This document shows positions 44,433 to 52,325 of a stretch of 64,000 bases of DNA, in pieces. The position numbers were made by a program, and so were the translations under genes. The DNA lies in assembly GCF_000717995.1 (NCBI RefSeq), contig NZ_JODM01000021.1:45882-109881 (forward strand). The letters are read 5' to 3'. This stretch comes from Streptomyces violaceorubidus (GTDB taxonomy: Bacteria > Actinomycetota > Actinomycetes > Streptomycetales > Streptomycetaceae). The notes under the pieces are model-generated. The model saw only the letters and a list, made by a program, of their open reading frames with translations, had not been told where the DNA came from and made no database searches. The stretch's first letter is position 1. Every line of letters starts with the position of its first letter.

Positions 44433-45146
44433 TCACGGGTGCTTCTCGACCGCCGACCAGAAGTGGTCCACGATGCGGTCGAGGAAGTCCCGGCCCCCGG
44501 CGCCGGAGTCGGGGGCGCCCCCGCCCCAGCCGAGGGTGGCGGCCATCCGCCCCTGGTAGTCCTGGTGCAGCACCTGGAGGACGTTCTCCAGCACCCGCCG
44601 GTCCAGCGGCGCCAGCTTGGCGATCGGGCGGACACAGCCCTGCCAGCGGGTGGTCACCGCGCTCGTCAGCAGGCCGGCCAGCTTCTCCTCGCGCCCGGTG
44701 ACGGTCACGAAGTCGGGCAGCGAGAGGCCGAGCACGTCGGCGAGCCGGGCGGACTGCCGGTCGGTGCCGCGCCAGTCGTCCGCCTCCTCCATCCGCTGGT
44801 ACGCCGAGAGCCCGAGCCCGACCGCACGCGCCACGTCCTCCGGTGCCAGACCGCGGGCGACGCGGTGCTCGCGGAGGGACTGCGGCCGGCCGATCAGCTC
44901 ACCGGGCGAGCACCACAGCACCCCGGCGAGCGCGGTCAGTTCCGGGCCCTCGGGGGCGGCAGCCCCCCGCTCCCAGGCGACGACGAGGTCGGGCCCGACG
45001 TACGGCAGCCCGTACGAGGTCCGTATGCCGTGGGCGACGTGCTCGGGCCCCATGTTGAGGGCGGCACGCAGCCGGCGGGCGGCGAGGGCGTTGAACGGGG
45101 GACCCGACTGGCTCGGGCCGGGTGAGGGTCGGCGCACGCGCCACAC
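44433..45146 (-). CDS. Regulator with two tandem XRE-like helix-turn-helix units
   Basis: A 237-residue DNA-binding protein. The first HTH-like unit is about residues 25-85 (LRAALNMGPEHVAHGIRTSYG; VVAWERGAAAPEGPELTALAGVL) and the second about 90-150 (LREHRVARGLAPEDVARAVGLGLSAYQRMEEA). The C-terminal third is helical with no known ligand domain. GTG at 45146 starts MWRVRRPS; later starts are possible. It is convergent with pfkA and upstream on the same strand lies a sugar ABC importer it might control. Confidence 0.75.
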   Translation of the reverse strand: MWRVRRPSPGPSQSGPPFNALAARRLRAALNMGPEHVAHGIRTSYGLPYVGPDLVVAWERGAAAPEGPELTALAGVLWCSPGELIGRPQSLREHRVARGLAPEDVARAVGLGLSAYQRMEEADDWRGTDRQSARLADVLGLSLPDFVTVTGREEKLAGLLTSAVTTRWQGCVRPIAKLAPLDRRVLENVLQVLHQDYQGRMAATLGWGGGAPDSGAGGRDFLDRIVDHFWSAVEKHP

Positions 45147-45226
45147 CGTAGGGGTCCGGGGCGGCGCTGACTACGGGCTGTTCGGCCAGCGATACGGATT
45201 GTAGGAACGTACGGATCGGTGGGCGC

Positions 45227-46108
45227 TCACCCCTTGACCGCCCCGCCCAGCGCGAACCCTCCGCCCAGCCGCCGGGAGATCAGCACGTACAGCAACACGA
45301 CCGGCGTCGAGTAGACGATCGAGAAGGCCGCCAGCTGTCCGTAGGCCACCATGCCCCGGTTGCCGAAGAAGTCGTTGATGCTGACCGAGGCGGGCATCTG
45401 GTCCGGGGAGAGCAGCAGCATGAAGGGGACGAAGAAGTTCCCCCACATCATCACGAACGAGAACACCGTCACCACCGCCACCCCGGGCCCCATCAGCGGC
45501 AGCACGATCCGCAGCAGCGACTGGAACGACGACGCCCCGTCCGTCCACGCCGCCTCCTCCAGCTCCTTCGGCACGCCGTCCATGAAGTTCTTCATCAGCC
45601 AGATGGCGAAGGGCAGTTGTGAGGCGGCGAAGAAGAAGATGGTCCCCTGCATGGTGTCGATCATGTTCACCCGGACGAACAGGGCGTAGACGGGCACCAT
45701 GATCGCCGTGATGGGCAGGCTGGTGGCGAACAGGACGGTGAGCAGGAACGGCCGGTTCAGCCGGGACCGGAAACGGGAGAGCGGATACGCGGCGAGCGCC
45801 GCGCACACCACCGTCAACAGGGTCGCCCCGCCGCACAGGATCAGGCTGTTGAGCAGCGGGGTGAAGGTGATCTCCGGGGTGAGGATCGCGTCGAAGTTGT
45901 CCAGCGTGACCCCGTCGGGGACCTTGACCCTCAGACTGGCGTGCGGGTCCAGGGCCGACAGCGCCACCCAGGCCAGCGGCAGCACGAAGGCCGCGGCCGC
46001 CACCAGCAGCCCGGCGTCGGCGGCGGTGCGGCGCCGGGTGCGGCGCGAGGCGGGGGTGGTACGGCGGGCCGTCCGCGATGGCGGGCGGGGCGCGAGCGTG
46101 TCCGTCAT
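45227..46108 (-). CDS. Carbohydrate ABC transporter permease, MalG type
   Basis: A 293-residue inner-membrane permease with six predicted spans after a basic N-terminus. The EAA loop reads EEAAWTDGASSFQSLLRIVLPLMGPG, which docks the ATPase. It follows the MalF-type gene by 1 nt. No ATPase gene is in the cluster; in Streptomyces a shared MsiK-type ATPase commonly serves such systems. The sugar is unknown. Confidence 0.93.
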   Translation of the reverse strand: MTDTLAPRPPSRTARRTTPASRRTRRRTAADAGLLVAAAAFVLPLAWVALSALDPHASLRVKVPDGVTLDNFDAILTPEITFTPLLNSLILCGGATLLTVVCAALAAYPLSRFRSRLNRPFLLTVLFATSLPITAIMVPVYALFVRVNMIDTMQGTIFFFAASQLPFAIWLMKNFMDGVPKELEEAAWTDGASSFQSLLRIVLPLMGPGVAVVTVFSFVMMWGNFFVPFMLLLSPDQMPASVSINDFFGNRGMVAYGQLAAFSIVYSTPVVLLYVLISRRLGGGFALGGAVKG

Positions 46109-46109
46109 C

Positions 46110-47054
46110 TCAGACCTCCGTGCGCAGCAGACGCAGGTACACGACCGAGAACAGCGAACCGATCAGCAACAGCAGCAGCGCCACCGCCGTGCCGTACCCG
46201 ATCAGGCTGTTCTGGAAGGCCTGCTCGTACATGAACAGCGGCAGCGTCTGGCTCTTGCCGCTCGGCCCGCCCCGCGTCATCACCCAGATCAGCCCGAAGA
46301 CCGACAGGGTCTGGAGGGTGTTGAGCATCAGGTTGGTGCCGATGGAGCGCCGGATCATCGGCAGCGTGATGTGCCACATCCGGCGCCAGCCGCTCGCGCC
46401 GTCGACCTCGGCGGCCTCGGTGACCTCCTGGGGGATCTCGTTCAGCGCGGCCGAGTACACCAGCATCGAGAACGCCGTGCCCCGCCACACGTTGGCGAAG
46501 GACACCGCCAGGATCGGCAGGGTGAACAGCCAGTTCTGGGAGGGCAGGTGCAGCCAGTCCAGGATGGCGTTGAGGGTGCCCTCGCGCCGGAAGAAGGCGT
46601 AGAGCAGGAAGCCCGCGACCACCTCCGGCAGCACCCAGGCCGTGACAACGATGCCACCGGTGAGCGTGCGGACCGGCTTCGACGCCCGCCGCATCAGCGA
46701 GGCCAGTGCCAGCCCCAGCGTGTTCTGCCCGATCAGCGAGGACAGCACGGTGAACACCAGGGTCAGCCATACGGCGTTGAGGAACGCCTCGTCCTTGAAG
46801 GCGCGGGTGAAGTTGTCGAAGCCGACGAAGGACTCCCGGGCCTGCCCGGTGAGCTGGAGGTCGGTGAAGGCGATGACCACGCAGTAGACGATCGGGCCGG
46901 CGAGGAAGAGCAGCAGCAGGACGAGGGCGGGGGAGACGGGCAGGGCGCGGACCAGGGACCGGCGGACGGCGCAGGACCGGCCGCCGGAGGCGGCCGGGGG
47001 CACCGGGGTCTTGCGGACCCCGCGCTCCGCCTGCTCCGGCGCGGCCGCCGTCAC
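46110..47054 (-). CDS. Carbohydrate ABC transporter permease, MalF type
   Basis: A 314-residue permease with six spans. Its EAA loop is TEAAEVDGASGWRRMWHITLPMIRRS, and a conserved WVLPEVVAGFLLYAFFRREG lies mid-protein. GTG at 47054 overlaps the stop of the binding-protein gene (GTGA), which sets the start. Partner of the MalG-type permease. Confidence 0.93.
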   Translation of the reverse strand: MTAAAPEQAERGVRKTPVPPAASGGRSCAVRRSLVRALPVSPALVLLLLFLAGPIVYCVVIAFTDLQLTGQARESFVGFDNFTRAFKDEAFLNAVWLTLVFTVLSSLIGQNTLGLALASLMRRASKPVRTLTGGIVVTAWVLPEVVAGFLLYAFFRREGTLNAILDWLHLPSQNWLFTLPILAVSFANVWRGTAFSMLVYSAALNEIPQEVTEAAEVDGASGWRRMWHITLPMIRRSIGTNLMLNTLQTLSVFGLIWVMTRGGPSGKSQTLPLFMYEQAFQNSLIGYGTAVALLLLLIGSLFSVVYLRLLRTEV

Positions 47055-48433
47055 TTGCTCACCACCTGGTTGTCGGTGGCCTCCTTGAGCGCCTCGTCGT
47101 AGCCGCGCGCCGCCTCCTCGACCGACTGGTCGCCGGTCGTCACGCCCTCCATCGCCTCCTGGATGGCGACGGACACCTTCGGATACGCGGGGTAGGCGGG
47201 CCGGTAGTGGGTGTCGGCGACGAGGTCGGTGAAGAACTCGATGCCGGGCTGGGCGTCGACGTACGCGGGGTCGTTCGCGACGTCCTCGCGGACCGAGATG
47301 CCGGAGTTGGCGATGTACCACTTCTGGGCGTTGGCCTTGGTCTGCATCGTCTTGATGAACTCGAAGGCCAGGTCGGGGTTGCCGGCCTTGGCCGGGACGG
47401 CCCAGGTCCATCCGCCGGACATGCTCACCCTGCCGGGAGCCTGCCCGTGCTGCGTCGGCATGGCGGCGAGGCCGAGCTCCTTCGACCACTCGGGCCACTC
47501 GTGCCCGCTGCCCTCCAGCCAGTCCTGCGGCAGCCAGGAGCCGTCGAGCGCGATCCCGAGCCTGCCCTGCGGCAGCAGCTCACCGCGCACCTTGGTGCCG
47601 AAGTTGGGGTCGAGTGCGTCGGAGACCTCGGGGCCGAGCTTCTCCTTGTACACGGTCTCGACGAAGGAGAGGGAGTCCTCGAACCCCTGCCCCGCCGTGA
47701 TCCACTTCTTGCTGCCCTTGTCGTACAGCGGGTCGGAGCCGCCGTCCCCCGTGCCCGTGCCGTACAGCAGCATCTCGAAGCCCTGCATGGTGGCCGCCTC
47801 GCCGGCGGGCTTGCCGGTGTAGACGTTGAGCGGAGTGACGCCGGGGACCTTCTCCTTGATGGCGCGGGCGGCGTCCAGCACCTCGTCCCAGGTCTTCGGC
47901 TGCCAGTCGGCGGGCAGCCCCGCCTTGGCGAACACGTCCTTGCTGAACCACAGTCCCCGGGTGTCGGTGCCGTCCGGCACGCCGTACGTCTTGCCGTCCT
48001 CGCCCTTGGCCGCCGCCTTCGCCGTGTCGATGAACTGGTCCCAGTCCTTCCAGTCGGCCAGGTAGTCGTCGAGCGGCTTCAGGTACCCGCTGGTGATGTC
48101 GGAGTTGATGAGGAAGGTGTCCTCGTAGACCAGGTCCGGGGCGGTCTTGGGGGAGCGGAGCATCTGCTGGAGCTTGGTGTAGTACTCCGAGTCGGGTGCC
48201 TTGATCGGCACCAGCTCGACCTTCTTCCCCGGGTTGGCCTTCTCGAACTGCTTCTTGATGTCGCCGAGATAGGTGTCCATCACCTTGATGGAGTTGTCCG
48301 TCGACTGCTTGAAGGAGACCTTCACCGTGTCCGGATCACTGCCGGAACCGCTCCCGCAGGCGGCGAGCGAGGCGGAGGCGAGCGCGGTGAGGGTGAACAG
48401 GGCGGTGAACCGGACGGTGGGACGCACGGGCAT
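47051..48433 (-). CDS. Sugar ABC transporter substrate-binding lipoprotein
   Basis: A 460-residue extracellular solute-binding protein, family 1. The N-terminus MPVRPTVRFTALFTLTALAS ends in the lipobox LAAC, so it is lipid-anchored at Cys 26. GQGFEDSLSFVETVYKEKLG and MSGGWTWAVPAKAGNPDLAFEF are family-type. First gene of the importer operon, with a good promoter upstream. The ligand cannot be told from sequence. Confidence 0.93.
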   Translation of the reverse strand: MPVRPTVRFTALFTLTALASASLAACGSGSGSDPDTVKVSFKQSTDNSIKVMDTYLGDIKKQFEKANPGKKVELVPIKAPDSEYYTKLQQMLRSPKTAPDLVYEDTFLINSDITSGYLKPLDDYLADWKDWDQFIDTAKAAAKGEDGKTYGVPDGTDTRGLWFSKDVFAKAGLPADWQPKTWDEVLDAARAIKEKVPGVTPLNVYTGKPAGEAATMQGFEMLLYGTGTGDGGSDPLYDKGSKKWITAGQGFEDSLSFVETVYKEKLGPEVSDALDPNFGTKVRGELLPQGRLGIALDGSWLPQDWLEGSGHEWPEWSKELGLAAMPTQHGQAPGRVSMSGGWTWAVPAKAGNPDLAFEFIKTMQTKANAQKWYIANSGISVREDVANDPAYVDAQPGIEFFTDLVADTHYRPAYPAYPKVSVAIQEAMEGVTTGDQSVEEAARGYDEALKEATDNQVVSK

Positions 48434-48481
48434 GACCTCCTACGGGCACACGACGCTGTGGCCTGGACGGCTGCGTGGCGA

Positions 48482-48510
48482 ACGTAAGAGGAGTGGTCTA
48501 GTCAGGTCAA
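48482..48510 (-). promoter_or_regulatory. Promoter of sugar ABC operon
   Basis: On the minus strand, TTGACC (48510-48505) and TTACGT (48487-48482) are 17 nt apart, about 50 nt before the binding-protein ATG at 48433. A sigma-70-like housekeeping promoter. Confidence 0.55.
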
Positions 48511-48531
48511 TGCGTGTGCGCGGGATTAGCC

Positions 48532-48723
48532 CTAGAGGAGGTGATCCGCCTTGCCGGACTTGATGTCGCGGATGAGGGTACGGAGCGCTTCGCGGCTGTC
48601 GGTGAGGTAGCGGTCCTCCTGCCCGGCGACGGCGATGTAGGCGTTGCCGTGGGGGTCGGTGCCTATGCGGAAGCAGTTGGCTCCTTCTCCGCAGAACGGG
48701 TCTTCCCAGGTGATGTCGTTCAT
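48532..48723 (-). CDS. DUF397 family small protein
   Basis: A 63-residue DUF397 protein, MNDITWEDPFCGEGANCFRIG, with the GNAYIAVAGQEDRYLTDSREALRTLIRDI end typical of the family. Such proteins pair with XRE/DUF5753 regulators; the XRE gene stop is 10 nt upstream. In S. coelicolor related pairs (WhiJ, AbaA clusters) affect development and antibiotics. Partner binding is inferred from family context. Confidence 0.85.
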   Translation of the reverse strand: MNDITWEDPFCGEGANCFRIGTDPHGNAYIAVAGQEDRYLTDSREALRTLIRDIKSGKADHLL

Positions 48724-48733
48724 TGCTGCTCTC

Positions 48734-49585
48734 CTAGAAGTCGTGGGCCAGGGCATGGACGAGGTCGCGCGAGGCGGGCGGGGAGAGTGCGAGAGCCTGA
48801 GCGGCGTCAAGCTGGGCGCGGTACTTGGCAAGCTGGCCCTCGTCGTCGATGAACTCCGGGCCGTGGGTGCTGTCGAGCTCGACGGTGTCGAGACGGGAGA
48901 CAGCCGCCTCGGCGTAGACGACGGACTGCCCGGCCCCGGGGAAGCCGCCCGCATGGAACGGGATGACTCGCAGGGTCACGTTCCCGCGCTCGGACATGCG
49001 CAGCAGATGCTCCAACTGGCGCCGCGCGACCGTGGGGCCGCCGAACTCCATGCGCAGAGCGGCCTCGTGGAGGATCACGTCGAGCGCCGGCGGACTCGGA
49101 CGGTCCAACACCTTCTGACGTTCGACCCGATGGGCGACGCGGACGCTGATGTCGTCCGAGGGCAGCCGGGGGATCACGGCGTCGAACACGGCGCGGGCGT
49201 GGTCCTCGGTCTGGAGCAGCCCCGGCAGGTGCACAGTGACGGCGATGCGTAGGCGGGCGGCGTGCCACTCCATCTCGGCGATGTCCAGGAAACCGTCCCG
49301 GAGCCGCCCCTTGTACGCCTCCCACCAGCCCTTCTCGCGCCCGGCGGCCATGGCGGCGAGCGCCTCGACGAGCGCTTGGTCGGTACAGCCGTAGTTTCGC
49401 GCGAGGGTGCGCACGCGTTCCGCGCTGATGCCGGAGCGCCCGGATTCCATGTTGGGCACATTGGTGCGCGGGACGTCCAGCAGTGCGGCGGCGCGCTCCG
49501 TGGTCATCCCGGCCGCGACGCGCAACTTGCGCAACTCGGCCCCGAGTCGACGCTGACGCTCCGTCGGAGCGCTCCTCGGCGGCAT
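48734..49585 (-). CDS. XRE regulator with DUF5753 domain (WhiJ/AbaA-type)
   Basis: A 283-residue regulator. The N-terminal HTH reads LGAELRKLRVAAGMTTERAAALLDVPRTNVPNMESGR, and the DUF5753 region includes HLPGLLQTEDHARAVF, VAHRVERQKVL and LRVIPFHAGGFPG. ATG at 49585 has GGGAGGA upstream. It is followed by DUF397 and is divergent from an ATPase-like gene, the classic triad. A palindrome in the divergent space is a likely site. Confidence 0.92.
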   Translation of the reverse strand: MPPRSAPTERQRRLGAELRKLRVAAGMTTERAAALLDVPRTNVPNMESGRSGISAERVRTLARNYGCTDQALVEALAAMAAGREKGWWEAYKGRLRDGFLDIAEMEWHAARLRIAVTVHLPGLLQTEDHARAVFDAVIPRLPSDDISVRVAHRVERQKVLDRPSPPALDVILHEAALRMEFGGPTVARRQLEHLLRMSERGNVTLRVIPFHAGGFPGAGQSVVYAEAAVSRLDTVELDSTHGPEFIDDEGQLAKYRAQLDAAQALALSPPASRDLVHALAHDF

Positions 49586-49665
49586 TGGTCCTCCCGTTCT
49601 GCGGTGTGCTGGGACAGTCTGCCGCTGGTGTGAATGGACGGTCCACCGAGGACTTCGAGGAGAGT

Positions 49666-49677
49666 AGTACACGTACT
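49666..49677. promoter_or_regulatory. Inverted repeat in the XRE/ATPase divergent region
   Basis: AGTAC-AC-GTACT, 12 nt with 5-bp arms, within GAGTAGTACACGTACTCC, which gives an overlapping longer symmetry GAGTA/TACTC. It lies 81 nt before the XRE start and 67 nt before the other gene. Likely operator of the XRE protein. Confidence 0.45.
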
Positions 49678-49743
49678 CCACTCGTGCGCTACAGTCGGTG
49701 ATGAGTCGCTTACGTTCAGGTGTCGCCATCAAGGGAGTTGCCC

Positions 49744-50280
49744 ATGTCCGCGTCCGTAGCCTGTCCTGTCTTCGCCGAGGTGTCGGACCTCGCGCCGCCC
49801 ACGCCCGAGACGCTCACCTGCAGCTTCACCCTGCCCCCCGGCCCGGCCAGCCCGCGGATCGCCCGGGTCACGGCGCGGGCGGTGCTCCACGGGCACGGGC
49901 TGGACGACATGGCGGACGCGGTGGTCCAGGTGGTGGGGGAACTCGCCGCCTGCGCCTGCCGATTCACGCCGAGGGACGAGGTGTACGTCTCGCTGCGCTA
50001 CCGGGAGGGCACCCTGCGGGTGGTGTTCTACGACGGGCACCGGCGGCACGAGCACCCCCGGCTGATCGCGGCCTGCGACGCGCGCAGGCGGTCGGCGCTG
50101 CGGGTGCTGGGCTGCGTGGTGCGGGCCTGCGAGGGGGAGTGGGGAATCGGGGAGGCGCGGGAGCCCGGGGGCGGGACGCGGATGTGGGCGGTGGTGCCTC
50201 GGCGTGGGGCTCGGGTGTATGCGGGGTCGGGTGCGGACAGGCGGCCGGGGCCGGATCGGGAAACGCTCGCCGTGTCATGA
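49744..50280 (+). CDS. HATPase-like anti-sigma/regulatory protein of the XRE-DUF397 triad
   Basis: A 178-residue protein resembling the small histidine-kinase-like ATPases (RsbW/SpoIIAB type) near XRE/DUF397 pairs. The visible pattern is ADAVVQVVGELAACACRFTPRDEVYVSLRYREGTLRVVFYDG; the N box is degenerate (GELAACA in place of ELVTNA), so ATP binding may be weak or lost. GGGAG stands 6 nt before ATG 49744. The C-terminal third is low-complexity. Confidence 0.7.
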   Translation: MSASVACPVFAEVSDLAPPTPETLTCSFTLPPGPASPRIARVTARAVLHGHGLDDMADAVVQVVGELAACACRFTPRDEVYVSLRYREGTLRVVFYDGHRRHEHPRLIAACDARRRSALRVLGCVVRACEGEWGIGEAREPGGGTRMWAVVPRRGARVYAGSGADRRPGPDRETLAVS

Positions 50281-50314
50281 CGTGCCGTCACCGGCCGGGC
50301 GAACGGCGCCTGGT

Positions 50315-50698
50315 CTACTCGTCGTCGCGGCACAGACAGAAAGGGTGGCCGGCCGGGTCGAAGAGCACCCGGACGTTCTCCCGTGGCTGGAACTCCGCGA
50401 GCGTGGCGCCCAGGGTCATTGCCTCGGTGACGGCCGAGTCCAGGTCACCGACCTGGAAGTCGAGGTGCATCATCGGGCGCTGGTCGCCGTCGGCCGGTGG
50501 CCACACCGGAGGCCGATAGCCCTCCGCCTGCTGGAACACGAGGAACGGTCCCTGCGGTGAGGCGGACACGATGGCCGTCCCCGGCTCTTCGTGCCCGAGG
50601 TGCCAGTCGAGGAGTTCGGCGTAGAACCTCGCCAGACCGCTCGGGTCCGCCGCTTCGATCGTGGTGCCCCACCACATGCCGCCTGTTCGAGATCGCAT
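50315..50698 (-). CDS. VOC family (glyoxalase-like) protein
   Basis: A 127-residue single VOC domain: MWWGTTIEAADPSGLARFYAELLDWH, then PMMHLDFQVGDLDSAVTEAMTLGA and VLFDPAGHPFCLCRDDE. The metal-ligand positions are partly kept (HLDFQV; FCLC has Cys where Glu is often found), so the reaction is unclear. A start at the internal ATG (MWWG) is possible. It is convergent with the ATPase-like gene. Confidence 0.85.
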   Translation of the reverse strand: MRSRTGGMWWGTTIEAADPSGLARFYAELLDWHLGHEEPGTAIVSASPQGPFLVFQQAEGYRPPVWPPADGDQRPMMHLDFQVGDLDSAVTEAMTLGATLAEFQPRENVRVLFDPAGHPFCLCRDDE

Positions 50699-50798
50699 GC
50701 TCGAGCCTATCCGAGAGCCCCGCGCACGCCGCTACCACCGGAGCGGTGGCCTCGACGTCCGGCATAGTCGTAAGTTACCGCCGGGAGAAGGGGGCCGC

Positions 50799-51386
50799 GT
50801 GCCTGAACAGGACGTCACCGTCGGGCAGTTGCTGCTCGCCGAGTACGAGAGCGTGAAGAGCGAGCAGCGGGCGAGGATCGGCTTCCGGGACAACCTCCTC
50901 TACGTGACGCTCGCCGTCGTGGCCGGTGTCATCGCCGCCACGGCCCAGGCCAAGCAGCCCTCGATGCTCCTCGCGCTGCCGCCGGTGTGTCTCGTCCTCG
51001 GGTGGACCTACCTCGTCAACGACGAGAAGATCTCGGCGATCGGGCTCTACGTCCGGGACGATCTGGGGCCCAGGCTGGCCGGACTCGCCGCCCACGGCAG
51101 TGGATTCACGACCTTCGGGTGGGAGGCGTACCACCGCACCGATACCCGGCGCCGGTCCCGCAAGGCGATCCAGACCGTGATCGACCTGACGGCCTTCTGC
51201 GCGGTACCCCTGGCGGCGCTGGTCGTCTTCTGGGCGGACGGCGGCTCCGGTGGACTGCTCGTCGCCCTCTCGGTGCTGGAGGCGCTCGCCGTGGCGGGGC
51301 TCGCGGCGCAGGTCGTGCGGTACGCGAAGGCGGCGGCGCCCCGCTGCCGGGTCAGGGAACGTCGCGCGGGGGAACGGCACTGCTGA
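50799..51386 (+). CDS. Hypothetical membrane protein
   Basis: A 195-residue protein. Residues 1-30 are polar (VTVGQLLLAEYESVKSEQRARIGFRDN). Hydrophobic pairs follow at about 33-70 (LLYVTLAVVAGVIAATA; LLALPPVCLVLGWTYLV) and about 130-175. This plan is found in streptomycete proteins of unknown function. GTG at 50799 has GGGAGAAGGGGG upstream. It is divergent from the VOC gene. Confidence 0.7.
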   Translation: MPEQDVTVGQLLLAEYESVKSEQRARIGFRDNLLYVTLAVVAGVIAATAQAKQPSMLLALPPVCLVLGWTYLVNDEKISAIGLYVRDDLGPRLAGLAAHGSGFTTFGWEAYHRTDTRRRSRKAIQTVIDLTAFCAVPLAALVVFWADGGSGGLLVALSVLEALAVAGLAAQVVRYAKAAAPRCRVRERRAGERHC

Positions 51387-51632
51387 CCACCCTGGCCGAG
51401 GCCGAGGCCGAGGCCGAGGGCGGGACGGGGGGCGGTGGACGCGAAGGGGCGACGACGCCGAGCGGGCCCGCGCGTGCTTGACCCGGCTCGCGGGTGCCTG
51501 CGACGGGGCGTGCTCGCCCGAGGAGGCCGAGTCGGCCCGCAGGGCGGCACCCGCGCAGGACGCGGGCCGCGGACGCCTACGAACGGGTCGGCTCGCCCGG
51601 CGAGGCCGAGCAGGCACGCAGGGCCGCGCGGC
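51387..51632 (+). pseudogene. Degenerate coding remnant with two repeat copies
   Basis: Two similar 48-nt stretches (about 51501-51549 and 51581-51628) translate to SPEEAESARRAA and SPGEAEQARRAA, but they are in different reading frames (offset 80 nt) with no start. A GGCCGA hexamer run lies near 51394-51418. This looks like the eroded end of a TPR-type gene. It could also be chance similarity in GC-rich sequence. Confidence 0.3.
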
Positions 51633-52325
51633 TCACCGGCCCCGCACCCACCGGTAGACCAGCTCCGGCCGCCCCACCTGCCCGTACTGCGGGCTCCGGC
51701 CCGCCCGGCCCGCGTCCACCAGGTGCTCCAGGTAACGCCGGGCCGTGATGCGGGAGATGCCCACCGCCTCGGCGACCCCGGCCGCGGTGAGGCCCTCGGC
51801 CGAGCCGCGCAGGGCGCCCGTCACCCGCTCCAGCGTCGGACCGCTCAGGCCCTTGGGCAGGGCCGCCGGGCCGGGGGCGCGCAGGGTGGCCAGCGCCCGG
51901 TCCACCTCGTCCTGGCCGCTCGCCTCCCCGGCGGTGCCCCGGAACTCCGCGTACCGCACCAGCCGGTCGCGCAGGGTGGCGAAGGTGAAGGGCTTCAGCA
52001 CGTACTGCACGACGCCCAGCGAGACCCCCTCGCGCACCATCGTCAGGTCCCGCGCCGACGTCACCGCTATCACGTCGGTCTGATGCCCCGCCGCCCGCAG
52101 CGAACGGGCCAGCTGGAGTCCGTGCACGTCCGGCAGGTGCAGGTCGAGCAGGAGCAGGTCCACCGGGGTGCGGTCCAGTACGCGGCGGGCCTCCGCACCC
52201 GTGTGCGCCTTGCCGACCGCGACGAACCCGGGCACCCGGCCGACGTACATCACGTGCGCGTCGGCGGCGACCGGGTCGTCCTCGACGACCAGGACCCGGA
52301 TGGGCTGCGAGTCCGCGCCGCTCAC
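51633..52325 (-). CDS. Response regulator, CitB/DcuR type
   Basis: A 230-residue regulator. The receiver reads IRVLVVEDDPVAADAHVMYV, with phosphoacceptor Asp in LLLLDLHLPDVHG, TSARD and the Lys of VLKPFTF. The C-terminal helix-turn-helix is GLTAAGVAEAVGISRITARRYLEHLVDAG. GTG at 52325 overlaps the kinase stop (GTGA). Given dctA divergent upstream of the kinase, control of C4-dicarboxylate or citrate uptake is likely. Confidence 0.93.
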   Translation of the reverse strand: MSGADSQPIRVLVVEDDPVAADAHVMYVGRVPGFVAVGKAHTGAEARRVLDRTPVDLLLLDLHLPDVHGLQLARSLRAAGHQTDVIAVTSARDLTMVREGVSLGVVQYVLKPFTFATLRDRLVRYAEFRGTAGEASGQDEVDRALATLRAPGPAALPKGLSGPTLERVTGALRGSAEGLTAAGVAEAVGISRITARRYLEHLVDAGRAGRSPQYGQVGRPELVYRWVRGR

